From positions 1 through 57,358 of the IMG/VR virus record IMGVR_UViG_3300035698_021114: DNA of 57,358 nt; one strand, written 5' to 3'. Position numbers and translations under genes: made by a program. Origin of the DNA: a virus. The notes beneath the pieces were generated by a model. It was not told where the DNA came from. It made no database searches and was given only the letters and a program-made list of their open reading frames with translations. Of the stretch, positions 24,855-30,460 are shown in pieces; position 1 is the stretch's first letter; every line of letters begins with the position of its first letter.

Positions 24855-25073
24855 TTATTCCTCCGATTGTTTTTCATTTCTATATATAGTATGTGAATTC
24901 AAATCAAAATTCTCATAAATATAATACTTGTAATTTTTAGATATACACTTTAGCTCTACAATTTGTTTTTCTCTAAGATTGATATCAGTTGTGTGCCAAA
25001 GTCCATCATGATCAAGAAATTCTTTCAAATTGATTGTAGACTCTTCATCTTCTTTAATTTTCAAATATTTCAT
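24855..25073 (-). CDS. Hypothetical protein, 72 aa
   Basis: MKYLKIKEDEESTINLKEFL, beta-rich and acidic. Its ATG overlaps the stop of the upstream mini-gene as ATGA. Not recognised. Confidence 0.55.
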   Translation of the reverse strand: MKYLKIKEDEESTINLKEFLDHDGLWHTTDINLREKQIVELKCISKNYKYYIYENFDLNSHTIYRNEKQSEE

Positions 25074-25210
25074 TTCCCAACCTCAGGCTCATTTGTATTA
25101 TCAAGTAAAGCTCTCATCACTTTATTATTACCATCTGTGTCAATTATATTTGCTTCTTGCATCTCTTGTAACAAGTTTTGAAAAACTCCTAACATTCTTT
25201 CTCTATTCAT
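25070..25210 (-). CDS. Hypothetical protein, 46 aa, first gene of the minus arm
   Basis: MNRERMLGVFQNLLQEMQEANI, a helical start; ends with the ATGA overlap that begins the next gene. GTGAGACAAA precedes the ATG, the same spacing as at 10763. It is the first gene after the likely origin on this strand. The best upstream promoter (25329-25342) would leave a leader of about 95 bases. Not recognised. Confidence 0.5.
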   Translation of the reverse strand: MNRERMLGVFQNLLQEMQEANIIDTDGNNKVMRALLDNTNEPEVGK

Positions 25211-25328
25211 TTTGTCTCACAACCATTTTTCTTTAAAAGTGCTTTTCTTAAAATACAGTACTTGTGTTATGCATAAATAACTTTTGCTTTCCACAAGCTT
25301 CTGATATCAATATTAAAAACTGTACATC

Positions 25329-25342
25329 TATATAAACCTTTT
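25329..25342 (-). promoter_or_regulatory. Archaeal BRE/TATA promoter, start of the minus arm
   Basis: Minus strand: AAAAGG then TTTATATA. Predicted start site near 25305, leaving a leader of about 95 bases before the first gene at 25210. Weaker TATA-like sequences lie closer (about 25231-25240). Confidence 0.6.
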
Positions 25343-25398
25343 GTTTTTACAAGTGTTTTCACAAGTGTGAATACAAAGTTGGCTTGTGAAATGCATGT

Positions 25399-25668
25399 GT
25401 TGTAAAGCTGTTTTAAAGCCACTTTAAAAGTCTAGAGATGTAGAATTTAAGCAGTACAGAGGCTATATGGCAGTTGTAAAGTTTTAAAATAAAAGCCTAA
25501 TGTTATTGTGTGTAAGTGTGTATGTGATATATTGGTATTATTATTATATATATATATTATATATATTATTTTATATCTTTAATACATAAGTATAGACTCC
25601 CTCCTCCCCAAATTTTGACAGCTCATGGTTTTAAAGTCTCTTTATAAGTGCTTTACAACCTTTACAAC
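25399..25668. repeat. Iteron-like 9-mers, two in each orientation
   Basis: GTTGTAAAG at 25399-25407 and 25473-25481; reverse complement CTTTACAAC as a tandem pair at 25651-25659 and 25660-25668. Near-matches GTTTTAAAG lie at 25410-25418 and 25628-25636. I did not notice the exact 9-mer elsewhere, but no full search was possible. Confidence 0.6.
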
Positions 25669-25708
25669 CCAGTAGAATACACACAGAGATGTGAAATTAC
25701 TCTAAAAA

Positions 25709-25724
25709 GCGAAAGGTTTAAATA
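25709..25724 (+). promoter_or_regulatory. Archaeal BRE/TATA promoter, start of the plus arm
   Basis: GCGAAAGG then TTTAAATA; centre 26-27 bp before the ATG at 25747. A near-ideal archaeal promoter for a leaderless transcript. Confidence 0.85.
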
Positions 25725-25746
25725 GTTTATGTGCTTAGTTTATTGA

Positions 25747-26037
25747 ATGGGAAGAAATTATGTTGGAGTTAGGATCTTTAAAGCTCTAAAAGAAAAGCTC
25801 AAGCAGTATCTAGATGATGAGTATCCTGGTAATGTTATTAAATGGCATAAGGATTCAGAGTTTGCTGTACTAGATCAGGAAGGAGTTGTCATTATTATTT
25901 ATCGACCAGTAGTAAAACTACACAACAAATGGATGGTCAATTATGATGTTAAATATGTATTGCCTTATTATGAAGAGATTAATTATGGCAAGAAAGATAA
26001 CATTTTATACTTAAAAGTAGACAAAGTGTTGTTATAA
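25747..26037 (+). CDS. Hypothetical protein, 96 aa, first gene of the plus arm
   Basis: Predicted leaderless start. A helical N-terminus (VGVRIFKALKEKLKQYLDDEYPG) is followed by beta strands (SEFAVLDQEGVVIIIYRPVV). Not recognised. Being the first gene expressed from the strongest promoter next to the origin, it may be an early regulator or host-takeover protein (inference). Confidence 0.65.
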   Translation: MGRNYVGVRIFKALKEKLKQYLDDEYPGNVIKWHKDSEFAVLDQEGVVIIIYRPVVKLHNKWMVNYDVKYVLPYYEEINYGKKDNILYLKVDKVLL

Positions 26038-26057
26038 ATATAATTATAATTATATTT
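26036..26057. promoter_or_regulatory. 22-bp AT palindrome, copy 2, overlapping a TATA box
   Basis: Exact copy of the palindrome at 6902-6923. It overlaps a TATA-like TTATAAATA at 26032-26040 and ends 21 bases before the ATG at 26079, covering the expected start site. Confidence 0.6.
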
Positions 26058-26078
26058 TTGTACAAGAAGGTTAGAAGT

Positions 26079-26510
26079 ATGGACAGCAAGGTAGAGAATT
26101 TAATAGATATATCAACAAGACCTAATTTTAAGGAATTAGCAGCCAAAGGTGGCAGAGTAAGATCAGACAAGAAGAAGGCAGCAGCCAAACAGGCTTGGAT
26201 CATGAAGAAGTTGAAGGGAACTGGTCCTGGAAAGTTAAAGCCTGATGATGTGAAGTGGTTGGTTGAGAGAGTTAAGAATCGTGAAGTGTTAGGAGCTGAT
26301 ATGCTTAAGAAGATCGAGGATGTCTTTGAAACTTGTCATCCTATGCAAAAGACAGCTGCATTGAATACTATGAAAGAGATTGCCAAGTTCATCCACGGTG
26401 AGAAGATCCAAACTGAGAATCTTAATGTGAATGTACATACAATGGCTGAGGATGTTGTTGAGCGGATAATGAAATTTAAGGAAAGTCAGAAGGAGGGACA
26501 AGGTGAGTGA
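26079..26510 (+). CDS. Small basic DNA-binding protein, possible terminase small subunit
   Basis: 143 residues from the ATG at 26079 (AAGGTTAGAAGT upstream). A basic N-terminus (FKELAAKGGRVRSDKKKAAAKQAW) is followed by helical segments (DDVKWLVERVKNREV; AALNTMKEIAKFIHGEK; DVVERIMKFKESQ). This plan, basic start plus helical oligomerisation region, is common in terminase small subunits, but it is 6 kb from the large subunit and no family motif is certain. Confidence 0.45.
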   Translation: MDSKVENLIDISTRPNFKELAAKGGRVRSDKKKAAAKQAWIMKKLKGTGPGKLKPDDVKWLVERVKNREVLGADMLKKIEDVFETCHPMQKTAALNTMKEIAKFIHGEKIQTENLNVNVHTMAEDVVERIMKFKESQKEGQGE

Positions 26511-26688
26511 TCCATTAATTAAAGAATTAAAAAATATTAGGGTGAGACTTACTAGGATTTACATGAAATTGGGTAATCCAAAAGATTGTGCAGCAGACAT
26601 GATCTTAAGAGATGATATTTCAAAATTTAAGAAAAAGCAAGAAAAGGTGAAGAAGGATGGACAGCATACCACAGAAAGTACTAGATGA
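26503..26688 (+). CDS. Hypothetical protein, 61 aa (GTG start)
   Basis: GTG start eight bases after GGAGGG, overlapping the end of the previous gene. Basic, helical (IKELKNIRVRLTRIYMKLGN). Not recognised. Confidence 0.5.
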   Translation: MSDPLIKELKNIRVRLTRIYMKLGNPKDCAADMILRDDISKFKKKQEKVKKDGQHTTESTR

Positions 26689-26800
26689 AGAATGTCATTA
26701 TTGTAAGAATAAATTGTGGAAGCCTTTACCATATGAAGAAGGAAAGCCACCTAGATATAAATGCATGACACCAACATGCCATGGATCAATTAAGATGTGA
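26657..26800 (+). CDS. Mini zinc-ribbon protein, 47 aa
   Basis: AAAGGTGAAGAAGG precedes the ATG at 26657. ECHYC at residues 12-16 and CMTPTC near 36-41 make a zinc ribbon. Overlaps genes on both sides. Function unknown. Confidence 0.65.
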   Translation: MDSIPQKVLDEECHYCKNKLWKPLPYEEGKPPRYKCMTPTCHGSIKM

Positions 26801-26802
26801 AA

Positions 26803-27069
26803 ATGAAAAAGACTTTCAGAGATTATGCTGAAAAGAAGTTAAATCATTTGAGGAAGATATATGGTCCAAATATATGGATGTCTCATCCACGGTTTGTTCC
26901 TCCAAAAGTAGATATGTTTCATGTTTTACAAGTGCATGGGGCAATTGCAGGTATACCAACTAAATATTCCCTTTATTCATATAGCAAGAAACCATTTCCT
27001 AAAGTTCCTGATAAAGAACAACTTTATGATACAAGTACAGAATTATATTTTAGAATTACGGGGGTGTGA
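26803..27069 (+). CDS. Hypothetical protein, 88 aa
   Basis: ATG at 26803 chosen; an in-frame GTG at 26797 overlaps the previous stop. Basic start (KKTFRDYAEKKLNHLRKIYG), then a Pro/Tyr-rich stretch (MSHPRFVPPKVDMFHVLQVHG). Not recognised. Confidence 0.5.
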   Translation: MKKTFRDYAEKKLNHLRKIYGPNIWMSHPRFVPPKVDMFHVLQVHGAIAGIPTKYSLYSYSKKPFPKVPDKEQLYDTSTELYFRITGV

Positions 27070-27071
27070 AA

Positions 27072-27182
27072 ATGACTATTTGTTATGAGATTAACAAAAA
27101 CACATTGCCTGAGTATTCAGCTAAGAGATTAGAGGAAGACAAAGAGAATAATAGAATCAAAGGAAGGATTGACAAATGGTAG
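27072..27182 (+). CDS. Hypothetical protein, 36 aa
   Basis: GGGGTGTGAAA precedes the ATG. MTICYEINKNTLPEYSAKR, then a charged helix. It overlaps the next zinc-ribbon gene by seven bases. Supported only by packing and the ribosome site. Confidence 0.45.
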   Translation: MTICYEINKNTLPEYSAKRLEEDKENNRIKGRIDKW

Positions 27183-27322
27183 TTGAGAATCATGTGCATT
27201 GTCCAAATTGTAATATGGTAGCTCAAATGGTTGATTCCCACAATTACTTCCCATTGACATTAGTCTGTCCACACTGTAAACATGTATTTTCAGTAGGACA
27301 TGAATTGTCAGGAAATTATTAA
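27176..27322 (+). CDS. Mini zinc-ribbon protein, 48 aa
   Basis: CPNC at 9-12 and CPHC at 34-37 with hydrophobic strands between: a canonical zinc ribbon like those of transcription and translation factors. GGAAGGATT lies upstream. Last gene before the structured RNA locus. Confidence 0.65.
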   Translation: MVVENHVHCPNCNMVAQMVDSHNYFPLTLVCPHCKHVFSVGHELSGNY

Positions 27323-27347
27323 TAGAGAGAGTTAAAGGCACCAATTT

Positions 27348-27474
27348 GCCCCTATGGCCAAGTTTGCTAAGGCACCTGTGAAATTTAAGCAGTGTTCATG
27401 GCATTGCTGCTCAGGAATGATGATTCCACGAGTAATTAAACAGAAAATCGTTGGTTGAAATCCAACTGGGGGCT
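27348..27474 (+). ncRNA. tRNA-like RNA with a branched domain replacing the anticodon arm
   Basis: No gene fits here. Helices: 27348-27354 GCCCCTA with 27467-27473 TGGGGGC (7-bp acceptor-like stem); 27357-27359 GCC with 27371-27373 GGC (D-arm, loop AAGTTTGCTAA); 27450-27454 GTTGG with 27462-27466 CCAAC (T-arm, loop TTGAAAT). The usual elbow pair G19-C56 would be C19-G56 here. In place of an anticodon arm, CTGT+TTAA (27376-27379, 27385-27388) pairs with TTAA+ACAG (27436-27443), enclosing hairpins GCAGTG/CATTGC (loop TTCATGG, 27389-27407) and GGAAT/ATTCC (27414-27427). No U33-type anticodon loop in the expected place and no encoded CCA, so I do not call a working tRNA. Folding was done by eye. 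Confidence 0.5.
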
Positions 27475-27482
27475 GCTTTAAC

Positions 27483-27529
27483 TGTAGGTCAGAAATGACT
27501 GAACAACGAGGTGTCAGTGCACGCCTACA
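27483..27529 (+). ncRNA. Compact structured RNA element
   Basis: TGTAGG (27483-27488) pairs with CCTACA (27524-27529). Inside it lie GTCA-GAAA-TGAC, a GAAA tetraloop hairpin (27488-27499), and CTGA/TCAG (27499-27502 with 27514-27517). It lies between two tRNA-like units and may be part of the same transcript. GCCTACA at 27523-27529 could alternatively pair with TGCAGGC at 27636-27642. Confidence 0.4.
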
Positions 27530-27643
27530 ACTATTAATAATTTGCTTGTTTCCATTTTGATTGAATCAATGGAGGAAGGATATTGCTAGATACCATGGCA
27601 GACTAGGAATATTTAAGTGAGTGTTCAATCCACTCTGCAGGCA
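27523..27643 (+). ncRNA. Second tRNA-like unit with a clear T-arm
   Basis: 27619-27635 is a textbook T-arm (GAGTG, loop TTCAATC, CACTC) followed by TGCAGGC-A, an acceptor 3' strand with discriminator. GCCTACA at 27523-27529 pairs with it at six of seven positions. In between lies a strong hairpin (CCATT-TTGAT...ATCAA-TGG, about 27551-27572) but no normal D or anticodon arm. A run of eight T follows (27646-27653). Possibly a decayed, intron-bearing or purpose-modified tRNA. Confidence 0.4.
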
Positions 27644-27645
27644 CG

Positions 27646-27653
27646 TTTTTTTT
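27646..27653 (+). terminator. T8 terminator of the RNA locus
   Basis: Eight T directly after the tRNA-like unit (CACG-T8-CAGG). Poly-T tracts end transcription in archaea without needing a hairpin. Confidence 0.5.
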
Positions 27654-27655
27654 CA

Positions 27656-27693
27656 GGTCTATAGTGACAACTGGTAGAACACTGCCCTTGCTA
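27656..27693 (+). other. tRNA 5'-half-like sequence
   Basis: GGTCTATAGTGACAACTGG then TAGAACACTGCCCTTGC reads like the 5' half of a tRNA: GTG/CAC D-stem and a TGGTAGAA D-loop. No matching anticodon or T-arm follows before the gene at 27716. It may be a tRNA remnant or half gene. Low confidence. Confidence 0.3.
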
Positions 27694-27715
27694 TTCATCA
27701 AATTGAGGTGCATTC

Positions 27716-27904
27716 ATGAAATACAAGACATATTTTAGGAGTATAGATGAGATTTGCAACCATACCAATCAAACATATCAGCAAGCAATTGATACTGTTT
27801 ATAAGAAATTGGTGAAAGAGAATACAATATATGGCATTAAACCCATATATGTTAAAGAATTAAATAAATATTATTTGGAGCTAGGGAAAAATGGGACATC
27901 ATAA
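27716..27904 (+). CDS. Hypothetical protein, 62 aa
   Basis: GAGGTGCATTC precedes the ATG. MKYKTYFRSIDEICNHTNQT followed by a helix (QQAIDTVYKKLVKEN): possibly a small helix-turn-helix, but too short to be sure. Overlaps the next gene. Confidence 0.55.
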   Translation: MKYKTYFRSIDEICNHTNQTYQQAIDTVYKKLVKENTIYGIKPIYVKELNKYYLELGKNGTS

Positions 27905-28085
27905 TTACACAGCATTTATCACAAAGACACAGAAATATGCTTTGATTGATGAAGATGGTGATATAAGAGGAACTGCACCTGAGTTTGAAGGAGCTGTATT
28001 GCTGAAAAATAAATATGGTTGGGGAAACATTAGAAAGATGAAGTTTGATGGGAAGACATTGAAGATTGGGAAGGTTGTAGGATGA
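27891..28085 (+). CDS. Hypothetical beta-rich protein, 64 aa
   Basis: MGHHNYTAFITKTQKYALIDEDGDIRGTA with repeated short strands; lysine-rich C-terminus. Not recognised. Overlaps both neighbours. Confidence 0.5.
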   Translation: MGHHNYTAFITKTQKYALIDEDGDIRGTAPEFEGAVLLKNKYGWGNIRKMKFDGKTLKIGKVVG

Positions 28086-28195
28086 GTTTAAAGAAAGCAT
28101 TTGAAATGGCAACTAATTATTCAAAAGAATATACTGAGATTAGTGATGAAAAAGTTAAAAAGTGTTGCCCACATTGTGGATGTGAAATAGAATGA
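28082..28195 (+). CDS. Mini zinc-knuckle protein, 37 aa
   Basis: A helix (LKKAFEMATNYSKEYTEI) then KKCCPHCGCEIE, a single cysteine cluster at the C-terminus. Overlaps neighbours by four bases on each side (ATGA type), which supports translation. Function unknown. Confidence 0.6.
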   Translation: MSLKKAFEMATNYSKEYTEISDEKVKKCCPHCGCEIE

Positions 28196-28830
28196 AACCA
28201 ATTGAGATGTTATTCAAGCATTGTGAGTTTGAGAATCCTTACATTGTATATGTGTTATTGGCAGTCAGTAGAAAGAAAGATACTCCTGAGATTACCAATA
28301 CACAAGAGATTGTATTTCGTGAAGTTATTAAGAATGAACGAGATATTGCCAGAAAGTATAATAGACTTAAAGCACAGATCCTTCACTATGAAGATGAGTC
28401 TGGCAAGAAGTTCCCATTTTATCTTTATGTTAGTTTGAATCCTAGAGATAGTTTGAAAGCTACATTCTCACTGATTGGTAGTATCAATCATTGGCTTCAA
28501 GAAGAGATAAGAGGTGTTGATAATTCTAAGATGTTTAAGAAGATATATGGACATTTCTATTCAGCTTTAATGAAGAAGGAATCACGAGCCAAATCACCTA
28601 GATACTTCATGCTTGACTATGATCAGAAGGATAAATTGGATGAATTTGATTTGTTATTGAAAGCATTTGACATTGAGACAGTCATGAGGGTTGAAACTAG
28701 GAATGGATATCACTATAAGGTGAAACCTTATGATAGGAGTGCATTTCCAGATCCTAAGAACAAAGATAATTTTAATTTTGAGAGTAAGATAGATGCAAAC
28801 TTGTTTGTGGAGTATTTTAAGAATGAATAA
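28192..28830 (+). CDS. Possible mini archaeo-eukaryotic primase-like protein, 212 aa
   Basis: RYFMLDYDQKDK supplies a hhhDXD strand and VMRVETRNGYHYKVKPYD an S/T-X-H-like strand, in the order and spacing of motifs I and II of archaeo-eukaryotic primases. Upstream, PFYLYVSLNPRDSLKATF is conserved-looking. Similar phage hypotheticals exist from memory, but a polymerase activity is not established. Starts with an ATGA overlap. A second primase-like gene, in the other arm from the PriS-PriL fusion. Confidence 0.5.
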   Translation: MKPIEMLFKHCEFENPYIVYVLLAVSRKKDTPEITNTQEIVFREVIKNERDIARKYNRLKAQILHYEDESGKKFPFYLYVSLNPRDSLKATFSLIGSINHWLQEEIRGVDNSKMFKKIYGHFYSALMKKESRAKSPRYFMLDYDQKDKLDEFDLLLKAFDIETVMRVETRNGYHYKVKPYDRSAFPDPKNKDNFNFESKIDANLFVEYFKNE

Positions 28831-28877
28831 CTGTTATTATGATGAAAAAACTAAATTGTTTTGGCTGAGGTGTTACT

Positions 28878-29108
28878 ATGTACAACATGACTGAGAAGAA
28901 AAGAAAGAAGTTTTATGAGAATGCTTTTAGAGATCATTACAGAAGACATGAACAAGAACATTATTTTAAACCAATGCAGAAGTTAGTGGAAGATAAGTTT
29001 GTTAAATATTATATGAGTAACGTAGAGCATCCAAGATTATTCCATGAAATTACAATTGAAGAGAGAGATCGAAGCTGGAAAGGAATTGAAGCTAAGGTTG
29101 ATGAATGA
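28878..29108 (+). CDS. Hypothetical charged protein, 76 aa
   Basis: GAGGTGTTACT precedes the ATG. Very charged, helical (KKRKKFYENAFRDHYRRHEQEHYF), His- and Arg-rich. Not recognised. Ends in an ATGATG overlap with the next mini-gene. Confidence 0.55.
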   Translation: MYNMTEKKRKKFYENAFRDHYRRHEQEHYFKPMQKLVEDKFVKYYMSNVEHPRLFHEITIEERDRSWKGIEAKVDE

Positions 29109-29224
29109 TGGAAAGATTGGAAAGATCGAAAAAAGCACATATAATGTCAATATGTAGTAAATGTAAAACAATAACACCACATGATCCTAAATGCAGATCT
29201 TGTAAAAATAAAACGAGGAATTAA
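29105..29224 (+). CDS. Mini zinc-ribbon protein, 39 aa
   Basis: Basic start (MMERLERSKKAHIM), then CSKC and CRSC knuckles 13 residues apart. Its ATG overlaps the previous stop. Contains GAGG that serves as ribosome site for the following GTG-started gene. Confidence 0.6.
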   Translation: MMERLERSKKAHIMSICSKCKTITPHDPKCRSCKNKTRN

Positions 29225-29225
29225 A

Positions 29226-29408
29226 GTGAAATGTAATAGATGTAAAGAAGAAATTACTCATGAAGTACATGCTTCAGGGTATGACTCAGATGGTCCAGCA
29301 CCACCTTTTTATTGTTCAGAAGGGTGTTATGCTAATAAGGGATTGTTATATAAATTGTATTGGAAAGTTGTAAAATACTTAAAACAGAAATTAGAATGTT
29401 ATGGTTAA
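29226..29408 (+). CDS. Zinc-finger protein, 60 aa (GTG start)
   Basis: GTG at 29226 eight bases after GAGG, one base after the previous stop. CNRC at residues 3-6 and CSEGC near 30-34 form a treble-clef-like zinc site, with a basic helix at the end. The upstream ATG at 29181 lies inside the previous gene and lacks a site. Confidence 0.6.
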   Translation: MKCNRCKEEITHEVHASGYDSDGPAPPFYCSEGCYANKGLLYKLYWKVVKYLKQKLECYG

Positions 29409-29411
29409 AGA

Positions 29412-29570
29412 ATGGTAGAGGTAATTAAACCAAAAGAAGAATGGGTTGTTCATATAAGCTATGATACCTTTAATGAAAATTGTCCAAATTTACATTATCC
29501 TGGAAACAGATATGAATGTAAAGTTTGTAATAAATTATGTGAAAAAGAAAACTGTCCTTATGTAAAATGA
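29412..29570 (+). CDS. Mini Cys-rich protein, 52 aa
   Basis: Cysteines at residues 24, 36, 39, 43 and 48 (ECKVCNKLCEKENC), so at least one zinc site. The gene ends in an ATGA overlap with the next. Not recognised. Confidence 0.6.
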   Translation: MVEVIKPKEEWVVHISYDTFNENCPNLHYPGNRYECKVCNKLCEKENCPYVK

Positions 29571-29875
29571 CAATAGATAAATATATGCAAGAGAGTCATA
29601 GAATGTGTAGAGCTATTGGTTCTTATGAAGCTTTCCAAACTACTAAAGATTTTGTTTGGATACTTGATGATGTTAAAAATAGATCTAAGATGGAACAGAA
29701 CTATTTTAGAAAATTAAGTAACCAGAACAGAGCTATATATACGCCATTAACAAAAGATCCAATTGAGAATGAATGTAGGATATATAATTGTGCTTATGAA
29801 TCATTACTAAACACAAACAAGAAACCATTGTGGCAAATGATTAAAACATACTTTAACGCTTGGAGGACAAAATGA
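29567..29875 (+). CDS. Hypothetical helical protein, 102 aa
   Basis: ATGA overlap at both ends. MTIDKYMQESHRMCRAIGSYEAF and KPLWQMIKTYFNAWRTK; helical, no domain recognised. Confidence 0.55.
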   Translation: MTIDKYMQESHRMCRAIGSYEAFQTTKDFVWILDDVKNRSKMEQNYFRKLSNQNRAIYTPLTKDPIENECRIYNCAYESLLNTNKKPLWQMIKTYFNAWRTK

Positions 29876-29964
29876 AAAAATTCATATCAAAACCATGGAT
29901 TCCATTAGGAATTCCACAAGCTGATATCATAGGTTGGTTAGAAGATGGACTGTCTTTGTTGTAA
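29872..29964 (+). CDS. Possible micro-protein, 30 aa
   Basis: GGAGGACAAA before the ATG is a strong ribosome site. FISKPWIPLGIPQADIIGWL; contains no known motif. It overlaps the next mini-gene. Confidence 0.4.
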   Translation: MKKFISKPWIPLGIPQADIIGWLEDGLSLL

Positions 29965-30073
29965 GTTTAATAGGGAGAATATTTGCACAATTCATAGATT
30001 GCCATGTGTAGAGTTAATACATTGTGAGTTTGGTGAGTACAATAATAAGTCAAGAAAGATGAAATTGTACTAA
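29945..30073 (+). CDS. Mini Cys-rich protein, 42 aa
   Basis: Seven cysteines in 42 residues (CLCC, then C14, C21, C27): metal-binding or disulfide-rich. AGGTTGGTTAGAAG upstream. Last gene before the promoter at 30077. Confidence 0.55.
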   Translation: MDCLCCKFNRENICTIHRLPCVELIHCEFGEYNNKSRKMKLY

Positions 30074-30076
30074 AAT

Positions 30077-30092
30077 CCGAAACATTTAAATA
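30077..30092 (+). promoter_or_regulatory. Archaeal BRE/TATA promoter
   Basis: CCGAAACA then TTTAAATA; centre about 30 bp before the ATG at 30119, a near-leaderless transcript. Nearly identical to the 25.7 kb promoter core. Confidence 0.85.
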
Positions 30093-30118
30093 GATATTGT
30101 ACTTTAATATATTTTAAG

Positions 30119-30460
30119 ATGGAGATCCCAAAAAATATAGAACAGATTATGGTGAAATTGCTTACTAATAAATTTGAAGCTTATGTTATAGGGGGTGCTG
30201 TCAGAGATTTCTTTTTAGGGTTAGAACCTAATGATTATGATATTTTCACCAATGCTAGTGGCAGACAAATTCTTAAACTTTTCCCAGAAGGAAAGGTTGT
30301 TGGTGGAGAAGAAAGACAAAAGAAGATATTGACTGTATTGGTTGAAGGAGTTGAAGGAACTGCTTTCATGAAGCCAGTTGCTGTTCTTAAGATAGGTAAA
30401 CAGGCTGCTAAATTTTTTGAGAAGTTTTTTGGTAAAGGAGAAAAGGCGGTGATTGGATGA
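30119..30460 (+). CDS. Truncated tRNA nucleotidyltransferase / poly(A) polymerase head domain
   Basis: 113 residues. AYVIGGAVRDFFLG at 21-34 and NDYDIFTNA with D39 and D41 are the head-domain motifs of class II CCA-adding enzymes and bacterial poly(A) polymerases. The neck and body domains that bind tRNA (normally another 250 or more residues) are missing, and cellular archaea use class I enzymes, so this is of bacterial type. It has its own promoter. It might act on the tRNA-like RNA 2.7 kb upstream, which lacks an encoded CCA (inference). Confidence 0.8.
   Translation: MEIPKNIEQIMVKLLTNKFEAYVIGGAVRDFFLGLEPNDYDIFTNASGRQILKLFPEGKVVGGEERQKKILTVLVEGVEGTAFMKPVAVLKIGKQAAKFFEKFFGKGEKAVIG

Larger units (their letters stand above)
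25211..25746. other. Gene-free divergent hub, likely replication origin
   Basis: 536 bp without a convincing gene, between the start of the minus arm and the start of the plus arm. It holds: promoters at both edges; the 9-mer GTTGTAAAG at 25399-25407 and 25473-25481 and its reverse complement at 25651-25659 and 25660-25668; a perfect inverted repeat TTTTAAAG-CCA-CTTTAAAA at 25411-25429; and an almost pure A/T tract (about 25536-25580) that could unwind easily. Iterons flanking an AT-rich element at a divergent hub is the usual layout of an origin; function is inferred. No Rep initiator was recognised. Confidence 0.6.

Noticed and set aside
25536-25580. TATATA run as a microsatellite or CRISPR-like array
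   Set aside because: It is a simple A/T tract without unit-length spacers; better read as an easily melted part of the origin.
27348-27653. Possible RNase P RNA or tmRNA (ACAGAAA and GAGGAAGG resemble RNase P conserved pieces; acceptor and T-arm resemble tmRNA)
   Set aside because: The RNase P-like pieces are in the wrong order and the region is too short; no tag reading frame or pseudoknot series for tmRNA was found.
27656-27693. Attachment site in a tRNA gene for integration
   Set aside because: No integrase was recognised anywhere in the closed genome, and the likeness is to a tRNA 5' half rather than the 3' end usually used.
28824-28895. A 23-codon frame with two Cys between 28830 and 28878
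   Set aside because: No ribosome site, no clear motif, and it runs into the start of the supported gene at 28878.
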